Under the pieces are notes generated by a model. The model did no database searches and had not been told where the DNA came from. It saw only the letters and a list, made by a program, of their open reading frames with translations. A stretch of DNA of 6,662 nt from Leptolinea sp. (lineage in GTDB: Bacteria; Chloroflexota; Anaerolineae; Anaerolineales; Anaerolineaceae). Positions 1 through 6,565 of the stretch are shown piece after piece (the stretch's first letter is position 1; every line of letters begins with the position of its first letter). The stretch spans positions 1 to 6,662 of the forward strand of contig JALHEL010000109.1 of assembly GCA_022837205.1 (NCBI GenBank), read 5' to 3'. The position numbers and the translations under genes are program-made.

Positions 1-1
1 T

Positions 2-40
2 AACGGAGCCCCGGTTGAATTGATCGAATTTGAAAAATGA
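2..40 (+). CDS. 3' end of an upstream coding frame (partial)
   Basis: This frame is open from the window edge and encodes NGAPVELIEFEK before a TGA at 38-40. The TGA overlaps the ATG of the next gene as ATGA. Two readings fit. The tail 'GAPVELIEF' resembles the C-terminal strand of VOC/glyoxalase-fold proteins, which often end in a '(D)PDG.P.ELIEF'-like segment. Alternatively, it is the missing N-terminal part of the following DUF3795 gene, shifted by one base in the five-A run at 33-37: adding one A joins the two frames without a stop. Only 12 residues are visible, so neither identity can be fixed. Confidence 0.4.
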   Translation, partial: NGAPVELIEFEK

Positions 41-267
41 AAGTAATATCCGATTGTGACGGATGCCGGGCTGGTACCGGGCGACTTTTTTCAGGATGCT
101 TGCATTGTGAAATTCGAAAATGTGCAAGCAAAAAAAATATTGACAGTTGCGCGTTCTGTAGTGATTATGCCTGTGAGACACTAGAAAAGCATTTTTCACT
201 GGATCCAACTGCAAAAACCAGGCTTGAAGAAATCCGACAAAATGGTGGCCTATTTCAACATTTGTAA
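37..267 (+). CDS. DUF3795 cysteine-rich protein, C-terminal half only
   Basis: The 76-residue product has eight cysteines (7, 10, 21, 24, 29, 38, 41, 46), most of them in CxxC pairs, and the run CDGC, GRLFSGC, C-EIRKCA, C-A-F-C-SDY-C. This is the cysteine-rich half of DUF3795 proteins, presumed zinc- or metal-binding and of unknown function. Family members are usually longer and begin with a segment like 'CGLxCxxCP' about 50-70 residues before CDGC. That segment is absent here, and in-frame stops (TGA at 16-18 and 31-33) lie just upstream of the ATG. The gene is therefore either 5'-truncated or frameshifted relative to the frame ending at 40. The start at 37 is the first ATG after the stops, has no clear ribosome-binding site and overlaps the preceding stop as ATGA. 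Family assignment is fairly secure; whether the product is functional is doubtful. Confidence 0.72.
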   Translation: MKVISDCDGCRAGTGRLFSGCLHCEIRKCASKKNIDSCAFCSDYACETLEKHFSLDPTAKTRLEEIRQNGGLFQHL

Positions 268-404
268 GGGAACACCATTCAAGAACAAGAACATAGATGG
301 GAATTCCTCATACTTCATAAATATCACATCTTTGAGGAAAAATGCAATAGATTGGATCTTAAAGGATCAAAAAATATAACTTACAAAAAAAAATAACAGC
401 GACC

Positions 405-719
405 ATGAATATTAACATCCCATTCCAGACCATCGACTGGTCAACCATTCCCAAGACGGAACATAAAGGTGAAACCGGCATGGCTTATTGGCAGACCGTG
501 CAATTTGAAGGACACTGGTGCACGAAAGGACACATTGTCCATTGCCTGGAGGGCGATTTTGTAAGTGAACTCAGCAACGGTCAGCAATTCATCCTGACAA
601 AAGGAATGACCTACGTGGTCTCTGACGAGCTGAGTTCCCACCGTTCCACCACAGTGGACGGTGTGAAATTATTGATCATCGATGGTGATTTCCTTAAATT
701 GAGTAAAAGCTCAGACTAA
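405..719 (+). CDS. DHCW-motif cupin-fold protein with an apparent internal deletion
   Basis: The 104-residue product is a small single-domain cupin. Recognisable parts are the N-terminal 'PFQTIDWSTIPKTEHKGETG', the strand 'YWQTVQF' (28-34), the metal-motif region H37-W38-C39...G42-H43, 'CLEGDF' (47-52), the turn 'SNGQQFILTKGMTY' and the second motif around H79-R80-S81, ending in 'LLIIDGDFL'. Its specific substrate is unknown; cupins of this kind usually bind a divalent metal and are cytosolic. From memory of the family, a segment of roughly 15 residues (of the type '(L/I)RxRxVEYSPGYxAD') normally sits between 'QFEG' and 'HWC'. Here G36 runs directly into H37, so the D of the motif and a beta strand seem to be missing while the frame is kept. 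The start is the first ATG of the frame, with an A-rich leader (TTACAAAAAAAAATAAC) rather than a Shine-Dalgarno sequence. The family call is firm; activity is uncertain. Confidence 0.83.
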   Translation: MNINIPFQTIDWSTIPKTEHKGETGMAYWQTVQFEGHWCTKGHIVHCLEGDFVSELSNGQQFILTKGMTYVVSDELSSHRSTTVDGVKLLIIDGDFLKLSKSSD

Positions 720-767
720 CACAGGACTTGCCGATCAGCCCAAATAACAGAATAAACACCCCACCCT

Positions 768-1199
768 ATGCAAGCAGAAATCCCCAAACAACTCCTCAGG
801 GACCCGGAACAAAAACCCGGTGAAGCCCTGTTCAGAAGCATCCTGGACCAAAACCTTTGCCAGGTCATGGAAAAGATACTCCAATCCTTAACTGCCGCAG
901 GCATTGACTTTGAATGGCGGTACTATAAAGACGGAAATGCCTGGCTGGGGAAAGCCACGTACAGAAAAAAAACAGTCGCCTGGATCTCCCTCTGGGAAAA
1001 CCTGGTCAAGGCCGGCTTTTATTTCACCGACAAGACCCAGCCCGGGGTGCTTAAATTACCCCTTGACCCCGTTATTAAAACCCTTTTTGCCGAGGCAAAA
1101 CCCATTGGGAAACTCATCCCCCTGACCCTTGACATCAAGGACACCACTTCGCTCCCCGACTTCGTCACCCTGATAAACCACAAAAAGAACCTCGCCTGA
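768..1199 (+). CDS. DUF3788 family protein
   Basis: The 143-residue soluble protein has the DUF3788 pattern: a variable N-terminal helix region ('LLRDPEQKPGEALFRSIL'), then 'FEWRYYKDGNAWLGKATYRKKTVAWISLWENLVKAGFYFTDK' split over residues 48-90, where the W-x-Y-Y, W-L-x-K, K-K-T and F-Y-F-T positions are characteristic, and a C-terminal alpha/beta part. The length of about 140 residues is normal for the family, so the gene looks intact, unlike the two before it. The function of DUF3788 is unknown; the fold may suit small-molecule or protein binding, but nothing here identifies a ligand. It lies 48 bases after the cupin gene on the same strand, so the two could be cotranscribed. The ATG at 768 is the first start in a clean frame and has no Shine-Dalgarno sequence. 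GC is clearly higher here (about 52% over the last 60 bases) than in the DNA that follows. Confidence 0.8.
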   Translation: MQAEIPKQLLRDPEQKPGEALFRSILDQNLCQVMEKILQSLTAAGIDFEWRYYKDGNAWLGKATYRKKTVAWISLWENLVKAGFYFTDKTQPGVLKLPLDPVIKTLFAEAKPIGKLIPLTLDIKDTTSLPDFVTLINHKKNLA

Positions 1200-1238
1200 A
1201 TCCACCGAAAATGAAAGAACCAAAAATATCCCAATTCA

Positions 1239-1259
1239 CTTGTAAATTTGGTACACAAG
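1239..1259 (+). promoter_or_regulatory. Putative promoter -7 box within a short inverted repeat, ahead of the McrB-like gene
   Basis: TAAATTTG at 1243-1250 matches the Bacteroidota -7 consensus TAnnTTTG exactly. No clear -33 TTTG lies at the usual distance, so the promoter call is moderate. The box is embedded in a dyad, CTTGT (1239-1243), 11 bases, ACAAG (1255-1259), which could be an operator. It would give a leader of roughly 60 bases before the ATG at 1318. The whole 1200-1317 gap is very AT-rich and holds no gene. Confidence 0.35.
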
Positions 1260-1317
1260 AAAACCAACAGTGAAAAAATGGAAAAAGATAAAATATGAAT
1301 TTTAATCTATAAATATC

Positions 1318-2961
1318 ATGAATTATTGGATTGAAAAAACTCTAGTCGACGGACGTACAGATAGAATTCAAGGTGAACGTGCTCTTGGTAAAGCGCTATG
1401 GTCTCCACAAAAAGACAAACGAGGTGGAGATATCTATAAAAATATGCGAAAAGTAGATGTTGGTGATATTGTGTTCCATTTTATTGATAATAAAGAAATT
1501 GCTGGAGTTTCTGTTGTTAAAGAAAAAGCAATTAAGACAAGTGGACTTTCAGGAACACCTTGGGATAGAGCTGCATACTTAATAGCACTTAGAGACTACT
1601 CAGAATTAAATCCAAAAATCAATAGAGATGAATTGCTAAATTATAGCAATAAATCAATTCTTACCGAAGTAGCACAAGTTTCAGAGGTATTTTATACCAG
1701 AACACTTAGCCTAAGACAAGGAGCTTATCTGACCCCCTGCCCCCCTAAACTTGTAACTTTGATTTCATCCATTTATAAAACCAAATTCAACAAAGATTTA
1801 CCACACGTTAATTCTAATAATATGATTGAGTTTAGTCATGAAATTCAAAATATATCTTCTCTCAGTTCTTTCCATGATGATTTGTCAAATGCCGGACTGC
1901 AATACTTAAAAAAATTAATTACACGTTTCATCGCTTCCCTACTCACCAAACCATTTGTTCTGTTAACTGGTCTTTCTGGTTCGGGCAAGACCAAATTAGC
2001 ACAGGCGTTTGCCCAGTGGATCTGTGAAGATGAGAGTCAGTATAAATTGATTCCCGTGGGGGCCGACTGGACCAATCGTGAGCCGCTGCTGGGATATCCC
2101 AATGCACTAAATCCCGAGGAATACATCAAGCCCGAAAGTGGTGTGCTGGACCTGATTATTCATGCTAAAGATTATCCATCATTACCGCATTTCCTTATTC
2201 TGGACGAAATGAATCTAAGCATTGTGGAACGTTATTTTGCCGACTTTCTGAGTGTGATGGAATCAAAGAAAGAGATACCGCTTTATCCCAAAGGCTCCGT
2301 CAATAACGGAGTGCCTGCCAGCCTCGGCATTCCGGAAAATCTCTTTATCATCGGCACAGTAAACATTGATGAAACCACCAACATGTTCAGCCCAAAGGTC
2401 CTCGACAGGGCCAACACCATAGAGTTCAGGGTAACTAGCCAAGAAATGCAGGCGTTCCTGAACAGCGCAAGTGAAATTGACATAGAGGCACTTAACGGAA
2501 AAGGCGCAGCCTCGGCTTACAGTTTCCTGAAAATGGCGGCCAATAAGTCATCCTATCCTGCAGACATAGATTTGATTAAAGAGACTCTCATCCAATTCTT
2601 TGACGAATTGAAGAAAACCGGGGCCGAGTTTGGTTACCGCAGCGCTGTAGAAATCCTCAGGCTAATTCATCATTTAAGTGTATTGGACAACAGCCTTACA
2701 ACGAATGAAAAGATGGATATAGCCATCATGCAAAAACTCCTACCCAAATTACATGGCTCCAGAAGAAAAATCTGTCCCATTCTGGAAACCCTTGGTGGCT
2801 TTTGTCTGGAAGAAAACGGGAACATTGTCAAGGACGTGTTCGAAAAAGCAGATTTTGATTTTGGGGCTCATGAAGTCCTTTATCCCCTATCATTGGAAAA
2901 AATCACCCGCATGTATAGAGGTGCTGTTGAAAACGGATTTGCCAGTTTTGCCGAGGCTTAA
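1318..2961 (+). CDS. McrB-like AAA+ NTPase with N-terminal EVE (PUA-like) domain
   Basis: This is the presumed motor and recognition subunit of a McrBC-like, modification-dependent restriction system, 547 residues and cytosolic. Residues 1 to about 110-155 form an EVE/PUA-like domain: 'NYWIEKT' at the start, 'VDVGDIVFHF' (46-55) and 'GLSGTPWDRAAYLIAL' (76-91) are its hallmark blocks, and EVE domains bind modified bases. A linker follows to about residue 200. The AAA+ core has Walker A GLSGSGKT (218-225), the McrB-type block 'GADWTNREPLLGY' (248-260), Walker B FLILDEMN (292-299, D296/E297), 'GTVNIDETT' (346-354) in the place of the McrB NTAD signature, and 'FSPKVLDRANTIEF' with the likely arginine finger R364. 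Residues from about 440 form a helical lid. The ATG at 1318 is the first start after an in-frame TAA at 1303-1305. The nuclease gene starts two bases after this stop, so the two are almost certainly one operon. The 5' part is much more AT-rich than the rest. Confidence 0.93.
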   Translation: MNYWIEKTLVDGRTDRIQGERALGKALWSPQKDKRGGDIYKNMRKVDVGDIVFHFIDNKEIAGVSVVKEKAIKTSGLSGTPWDRAAYLIALRDYSELNPKINRDELLNYSNKSILTEVAQVSEVFYTRTLSLRQGAYLTPCPPKLVTLISSIYKTKFNKDLPHVNSNNMIEFSHEIQNISSLSSFHDDLSNAGLQYLKKLITRFIASLLTKPFVLLTGLSGSGKTKLAQAFAQWICEDESQYKLIPVGADWTNREPLLGYPNALNPEEYIKPESGVLDLIIHAKDYPSLPHFLILDEMNLSIVERYFADFLSVMESKKEIPLYPKGSVNNGVPASLGIPENLFIIGTVNIDETTNMFSPKVLDRANTIEFRVTSQEMQAFLNSASEIDIEALNGKGAASAYSFLKMAANKSSYPADIDLIKETLIQFFDELKKTGAEFGYRSAVEILRLIHHLSVLDNSLTTNEKMDIAIMQKLLPKLHGSRRKICPILETLGGFCLEENGNIVKDVFEKADFDFGAHEVLYPLSLEKITRMYRGAVENGFASFAEA

Positions 2962-2963
2962 TT

Positions 2964-5246
2964 ATGGAGAAGTTATCGGCCGTTGAAATCCGTCTCGATT
3001 CCATTGAGGAAGGCTTGTGTCTCTGGATTGATGCACGTGCACCGGGAACGCTTTACGATGCGGTAGAAGACCCGGATGCCAATCTTGAAGCCCGGTTTCA
3101 ACTGGTTGAAGGCTGCTTATACGATTACAAATTAAGCAGCGATAAATACGTTCTTAAGGATCCTATTGACAACATAGTCAAGCCGCATAAACGAATCCCT
3201 CACTCCGGGACCATCGCCCCAAACATCTACGTTGGGACCCTGGAAATTGCCATTCATGAGAAAGACACCGATAAGCCCAAAGGGGTTTTCATGTTGGAGG
3301 TGCAATCGAGAAAAGCGGGGTATCGGAATGACTATCGCGAGATGTTGGCACTCATAACCGAAAAATGCACCGAATTGTTGTTGCAGGCTGATTCCCCTGT
3401 AGTGCATCATTTTGAGGTTGATTTTTCCAAAGATAGTCAGACGCTTTATCAGCGTTTTGCCTTTATTCAATCCGTCATTGGGACCGATGAATTTGCCGAG
3501 GCGGTGCACCGCATTGTTTCAATGCCTGTGACCCGATGGGCAGAAACCACCGAAGAAAGGGATGTCCGGAGCGCGGGAAGGTTTTCAAACGCCAACATCA
3601 AACAGATACTTAAAGGGGGAAAGAGGACCAAATTGCCCGACGATCATTTCCTGCACCAATATGGCGTTGAGTCTCTTCCTGAAAGGATTTCCGTAGCACG
3701 AAAGATAGATTCCGTAGACACACCGGAAAACCGCTTTATCAAGCATGCTCTGGAGTCTTTTCTTAAACTTTGTACCGATATCCACCGGGCAGCAGTGATT
3801 GGACATCACACTAAGCTGCTGCATGAATCCGAGGCGCTCATACTCAAACTGGAGATTCAATTACATCATAGCATTTTCAAGAACATTTCCCGCCCGGCCA
3901 TGTTAAAACTGAACAGTCCCGTACTTCAGCGAAAAGAAGGTTACCGCGAGGTATTGCGGGTATGGTTGATGCTGGATCTGGCAGCCAGACTCATCTGGAA
4001 AGGAGGCGATGATGTGTATGAAGGAGGTAAAAAAGATGTGGCTGTATTATATGAATACTGGCTCTTTTTTATGCTGTTGGATTTATTGCAGGAGATCTTT
4101 CAGATTGAGCCCAAAGGCCTTTCGGAATTGATTCAGGAATCCGAGGACGGTTTGAATCTTCAGATTAAACAAGGGAAGTTCATTGCCTTAAGTGGTATCT
4201 ATGACAAAGGGCCCAGAAAATTAAACATTCGTTTCAGCTACAACCGTTCATTCAGTGGCAAACAGGAATATCCGCACGCCGGAAGCTGGACCGTCACTTT
4301 AAGACCTGATTACACCCTATCGTTCTGGCCCGTTGGGATAGACGAAGAAGAAGCTGAGAAACAGGAGCTGATTGTTCACGTGCACTTCGATGCCAAATAC
4401 AAGGTTGATAATCTCCTGAATTTTCAGGCCTACATGAACGAAGAAGAGCTCGATCACGAGAAAACAGATAATCGGAAAGGTATCTACAAAAATGCCGATG
4501 TACTTAAAATGCATGCATACAAAGATGCCATAAGAAGAACCAGTGGTGCTTACGTTTTGTATCCCGGACGCGAAACCTTAAAACAAAAGGGATTTCATGA
4601 GATAATTCCCGGCCTGGGAGCTTTTCCGCTTCGTCCATCAAAAAATGATACAGGCATAGGCGAATTAAAAACCTTTATACTGGAGATTGTTGAGCATTTA
4701 CTTAACAGAGTTTCTCAGCGGGAAAAAATTGCCTTCCGGACCTATGACATCTACCATACTCCTCCTGGTATAGAAAACATAGTAAAAGAACCTCTCCCAG
4801 AGCCCTATAACACCAACAGAGACCTGATTCCAGATGAGACGTATGTTCTGATTGGCTATTGTAAGTCTTTAGAGCATCACCAATGGATTATTAATAACAT
4901 GATCTACAGCATTGGATTAGGCTCAATGGATAACACGACATCCATCACCAGAGAAATGATAAGTGCAAGGTATCTTCTGTTATTTTCGATGGAAAAGAAC
5001 ACCCCTCTCAGTCTTTGGAAGATCAAACCTAACAACGCCCAATCCTATTCTCGTCAGGATCTCCTGAAATTGAACTATCCCGCAACTATACTTTACGGCA
5101 ACTATCTGGTATTCCATCTCCAGGAAGTCTTCGAACCCGAATTAAAAGATATCAATGTGGATATCACCAAGTTCAAATTCTATAATGAAGATAACCCCCT
5201 TATCATCACACTGGCAGAACTGATGAAATACAAAAAAACCACATAA
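2964..5246 (+). CDS. McrC-like protein: DUF2357 plus PD-(D/E)XK nuclease (PDDEXK_7)
   Basis: This is the nuclease partner of the EVE-McrB protein, 760 residues. The N-terminal portion to about residue 340 corresponds to DUF2357, with the conserved 'DTPENRFIKHAL' block at 252-263. In McrC relatives this region forms the stalk that docks on the AAA+ ring and stimulates NTP hydrolysis. The nuclease core follows: E364 in 'LYEYWLFF', D449 in 'RPDYTL', and D476-A-K478 in 'HFDAKYK', so the expected acidic residues and the lysine of a PD-(D/E)XK site are all present and it should cut DNA. Residues from about 610 to the end are an extension containing 'YVLIGYCKSLEHHQWI' and 'ARYLLLFS', whose role I cannot assign. 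Translation starts two bases after the McrB-like stop; GAGG at 2953-2956 is a plausible ribosome-binding site inside the upstream gene, suggesting coupled translation. No frameshift or truncation is evident. Canonical McrC is about half this length. Confidence 0.92.
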   Translation: MEKLSAVEIRLDSIEEGLCLWIDARAPGTLYDAVEDPDANLEARFQLVEGCLYDYKLSSDKYVLKDPIDNIVKPHKRIPHSGTIAPNIYVGTLEIAIHEKDTDKPKGVFMLEVQSRKAGYRNDYREMLALITEKCTELLLQADSPVVHHFEVDFSKDSQTLYQRFAFIQSVIGTDEFAEAVHRIVSMPVTRWAETTEERDVRSAGRFSNANIKQILKGGKRTKLPDDHFLHQYGVESLPERISVARKIDSVDTPENRFIKHALESFLKLCTDIHRAAVIGHHTKLLHESEALILKLEIQLHHSIFKNISRPAMLKLNSPVLQRKEGYREVLRVWLMLDLAARLIWKGGDDVYEGGKKDVAVLYEYWLFFMLLDLLQEIFQIEPKGLSELIQESEDGLNLQIKQGKFIALSGIYDKGPRKLNIRFSYNRSFSGKQEYPHAGSWTVTLRPDYTLSFWPVGIDEEEAEKQELIVHVHFDAKYKVDNLLNFQAYMNEEELDHEKTDNRKGIYKNADVLKMHAYKDAIRRTSGAYVLYPGRETLKQKGFHEIIPGLGAFPLRPSKNDTGIGELKTFILEIVEHLLNRVSQREKIAFRTYDIYHTPPGIENIVKEPLPEPYNTNRDLIPDETYVLIGYCKSLEHHQWIINNMIYSIGLGSMDNTTSITREMISARYLLLFSMEKNTPLSLWKIKPNNAQSYSRQDLLKLNYPATILYGNYLVFHLQEVFEPELKDINVDITKFKFYNEDNPLIITLAELMKYKKTT

Positions 5247-5445
5247 AGCAAGCCGTTTTTACAAGAACGTAGTATTTGCACAACTCATTCACCTCGGCCT
5301 CTCATCCTTCACACAGATCATTTGTACACAGCATAATCAAGGGGCAGACAGCTTTCTGGAATAGCGTTTTGATTTGCAATCAGTAAATATTAGCTACTGG
5401 GCTGGCTTTTTCCATGTGAGAAATCAACAGGAATTTTGATTTACA
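5247..5445. other. Gene-free gap between the restriction operon and the next module
   Basis: I see no gene, tRNA or convincing hairpin terminator in these 199 bases. GAATTTTG at 5431-5438 matches the Bacteroidota -7 consensus at seven of eight positions, with TTTT at 5407-5410 about 20 bases upstream in the -33 place. If this is real, transcription would start near 5445, which would favour the ATG at 5488 over the TTG at 5446 for the downstream gene. The gap marks the boundary between two apparent modules. Confidence 0.35.
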
Positions 5446-6456
5446 TTGAGGGAAAAGCTCTATCTTTATTTATCCAATTTTATTGCAATGCACCAGAACC
5501 TGTCTGAAGCCATCATTTACATTTCGCCCGGCAACGAAAGCCCGCACGAGAAGGCAGTTGCCACGGAGTACCAATTTATCTCGGCTCGCTTTCAGAAAGC
5601 CGGGATTCCTGTTGTGAATCTGTCCGATTTGCTGAGTGACGAACATTTGCCTCGGCTTATGGACTACCACCATCCCTACCTCGGGGATGAGTTTTTGAAA
5701 AAGCACTTTGCCGTCTCGGCCCAAAATCCTGTTTTGGTATATGCATCGGAGGATTTGAATGAGGTCCATGCTTTTGAGCTTCAATCGCCAAAGCAGATAG
5801 ATGAAATTCTGGCAAAAGTTATTTCATTGAAAAATGAACCAAGGTATCGGATTGAGCAAAGCGTCTTTAACCTTGAGGCAGTTGACGAACCGATCTCTGT
5901 TTATGGAGAGGAAAACGATAATAAAGCCGATGCAAATTTTGAGAAAGAGGCGTTCAGGTTACCGAAAGATCTCAGGAAAAGCATTGAAGAAATTGAAGAG
6001 GCCGGGTATTTGCGCAAACTGATTGAATATCTGGAAGAAATCGAGAAGAAGAACAGGATAATCAGCCGGCTGAAAATAACAGGTGATTACCGGATTTACC
6101 TGATGGACTATGGCATGAAAGAAGTCACCATGAGTCCGCTGCTAAAGGCGTTGTACCTGCTGTTTTTGAATCACCCCAAAGGGATCCTGTTCAAAGAGCT
6201 GCCCGATTACCGGATGGAGCTGATGAACATTTACAAACAGATAACCCGGCGGGAGAATCCCGATAAAGCCGGGGAAAGCATTATTAGGATGACCGATCCC
6301 TGGGACAACTCGGTGAATGAAAAATGTTCCCAGATAAGGGCGGCGTTCCTGAGAGTGATTGCCGACGATCTTGCAAAGAACTATTATGTAACCGGCTATC
6401 GTGGTGAACCGAAAAGGATTCTTCTGAACAGAGAGCTGGTGATACAGGAACCTTGA
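5446..6456 (+). CDS. Unrecognised protein with coiled-coil centre and possible winged-helix C-terminus, upstream of a vWA gene
   Basis: The 336-residue soluble protein belongs to no family I can name with confidence. Residues 1 to about 130 look like an alpha/beta domain ('LSEAIIYISPG', 'AGIPVVNLSDLL', 'NPVLVYASEDL'). A charged, glutamate-rich linker leads to a helical, coiled-coil-like stretch at 172-210 ('LRKSIEEIEEAGYLRKLIEY' and on). The C-terminal 120 residues ('GDYRIYLMDYGMKEVTMSPL', 'KALYLLFLNHPKGILFKELP', then 'DNSVNEKCSQIRAAF' at 287-301 and 'YYVTGYRGEPKRILL') look like the best-conserved part and could be a winged-helix-like domain. The start is ambiguous: TTG at 5446 is the earliest possible after an in-frame TGA at 5437-5439, with AGGA at 5429-5432 thirteen bases away. 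ATG at 5488 would remove 14 residues, including part of what looks like the first helix. The following vWA gene is on the same strand 109 bases away. No catalytic motif is visible; a regulatory or scaffold role is only inference. Confidence 0.75.
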   Translation: MREKLYLYLSNFIAMHQNLSEAIIYISPGNESPHEKAVATEYQFISARFQKAGIPVVNLSDLLSDEHLPRLMDYHHPYLGDEFLKKHFAVSAQNPVLVYASEDLNEVHAFELQSPKQIDEILAKVISLKNEPRYRIEQSVFNLEAVDEPISVYGEENDNKADANFEKEAFRLPKDLRKSIEEIEEAGYLRKLIEYLEEIEKKNRIISRLKITGDYRIYLMDYGMKEVTMSPLLKALYLLFLNHPKGILFKELPDYRMELMNIYKQITRRENPDKAGESIIRMTDPWDNSVNEKCSQIRAAFLRVIADDLAKNYYVTGYRGEPKRILLNRELVIQEP

Positions 6457-6459
6457 GCT

Positions 6460-6483
6460 GGGTTGTGATCCCGGGTTGTGATC
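6460..6483. repeat. Tandem 11-base direct repeat
   Basis: GGGTTGTGATC occurs at 6460-6470 and again at 6473-6483, separated by CC (period 13). A weaker third version, GGCTTGTGAATC, lies at 6493-6504. The copies sit just after the stop of the unrecognised gene and upstream of the putative vWA promoter. They could be binding sites for a regulator or a local duplication. Confidence 0.6.
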
Positions 6484-6507
6484 TGGTCGCAAGGCTTGTG
6501 AATCTCC

Positions 6508-6536
6508 TTTCTACGTTCACTGTAACCTTAATTTTG
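6508..6536 (+). promoter_or_regulatory. Putative Bacteroidota promoter for the vWA gene
   Basis: TAATTTTG at 6529-6536 matches the -7 consensus TAnnTTTG exactly, and TTTC at 6508-6511 stands in for the -33 TTTG with one mismatch and a 17-base spacer. Transcription would start a few bases after 6540, giving a leader of about 20-25 bases to the ATG at 6566. This suggests the vWA gene can be expressed separately from the gene before it. Confidence 0.5.
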
Positions 6537-6565
6537 CGCAACAAACAATTTAAAGGGTTACAACT

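Noticed and set aside
331..355. TTTG (331-334) and TAGATTGG (348-355) as a promoter for the cupin gene
   Set aside because: The spacing is 13 bases instead of about 17-23 and the -7 box has a mismatch; not enough to call.
268..393. Continuation of the DUF3795 frame after its TAA, open for about 40 codons
   Set aside because: The family's conserved part already ends before the stop ('TRLEEIRQNGG'), the continuation has no family resemblance, and the AT-rich spacer could be open by chance.
3132..3509. Long open frame on the - strand (125 codons) within the McrC-like gene
   Set aside because: It lies wholly inside a gene with clear nuclease and DUF2357 motifs, its translation has no recognisable domain pattern, and it is a shadow of the + strand codon bias.
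5247..5275. Possible terminator after the McrC-like gene (GCCGTTTTT)
   Set aside because: There is a T-run but no complementary GC-rich stem before it, so it does not form an intrinsic terminator hairpin.
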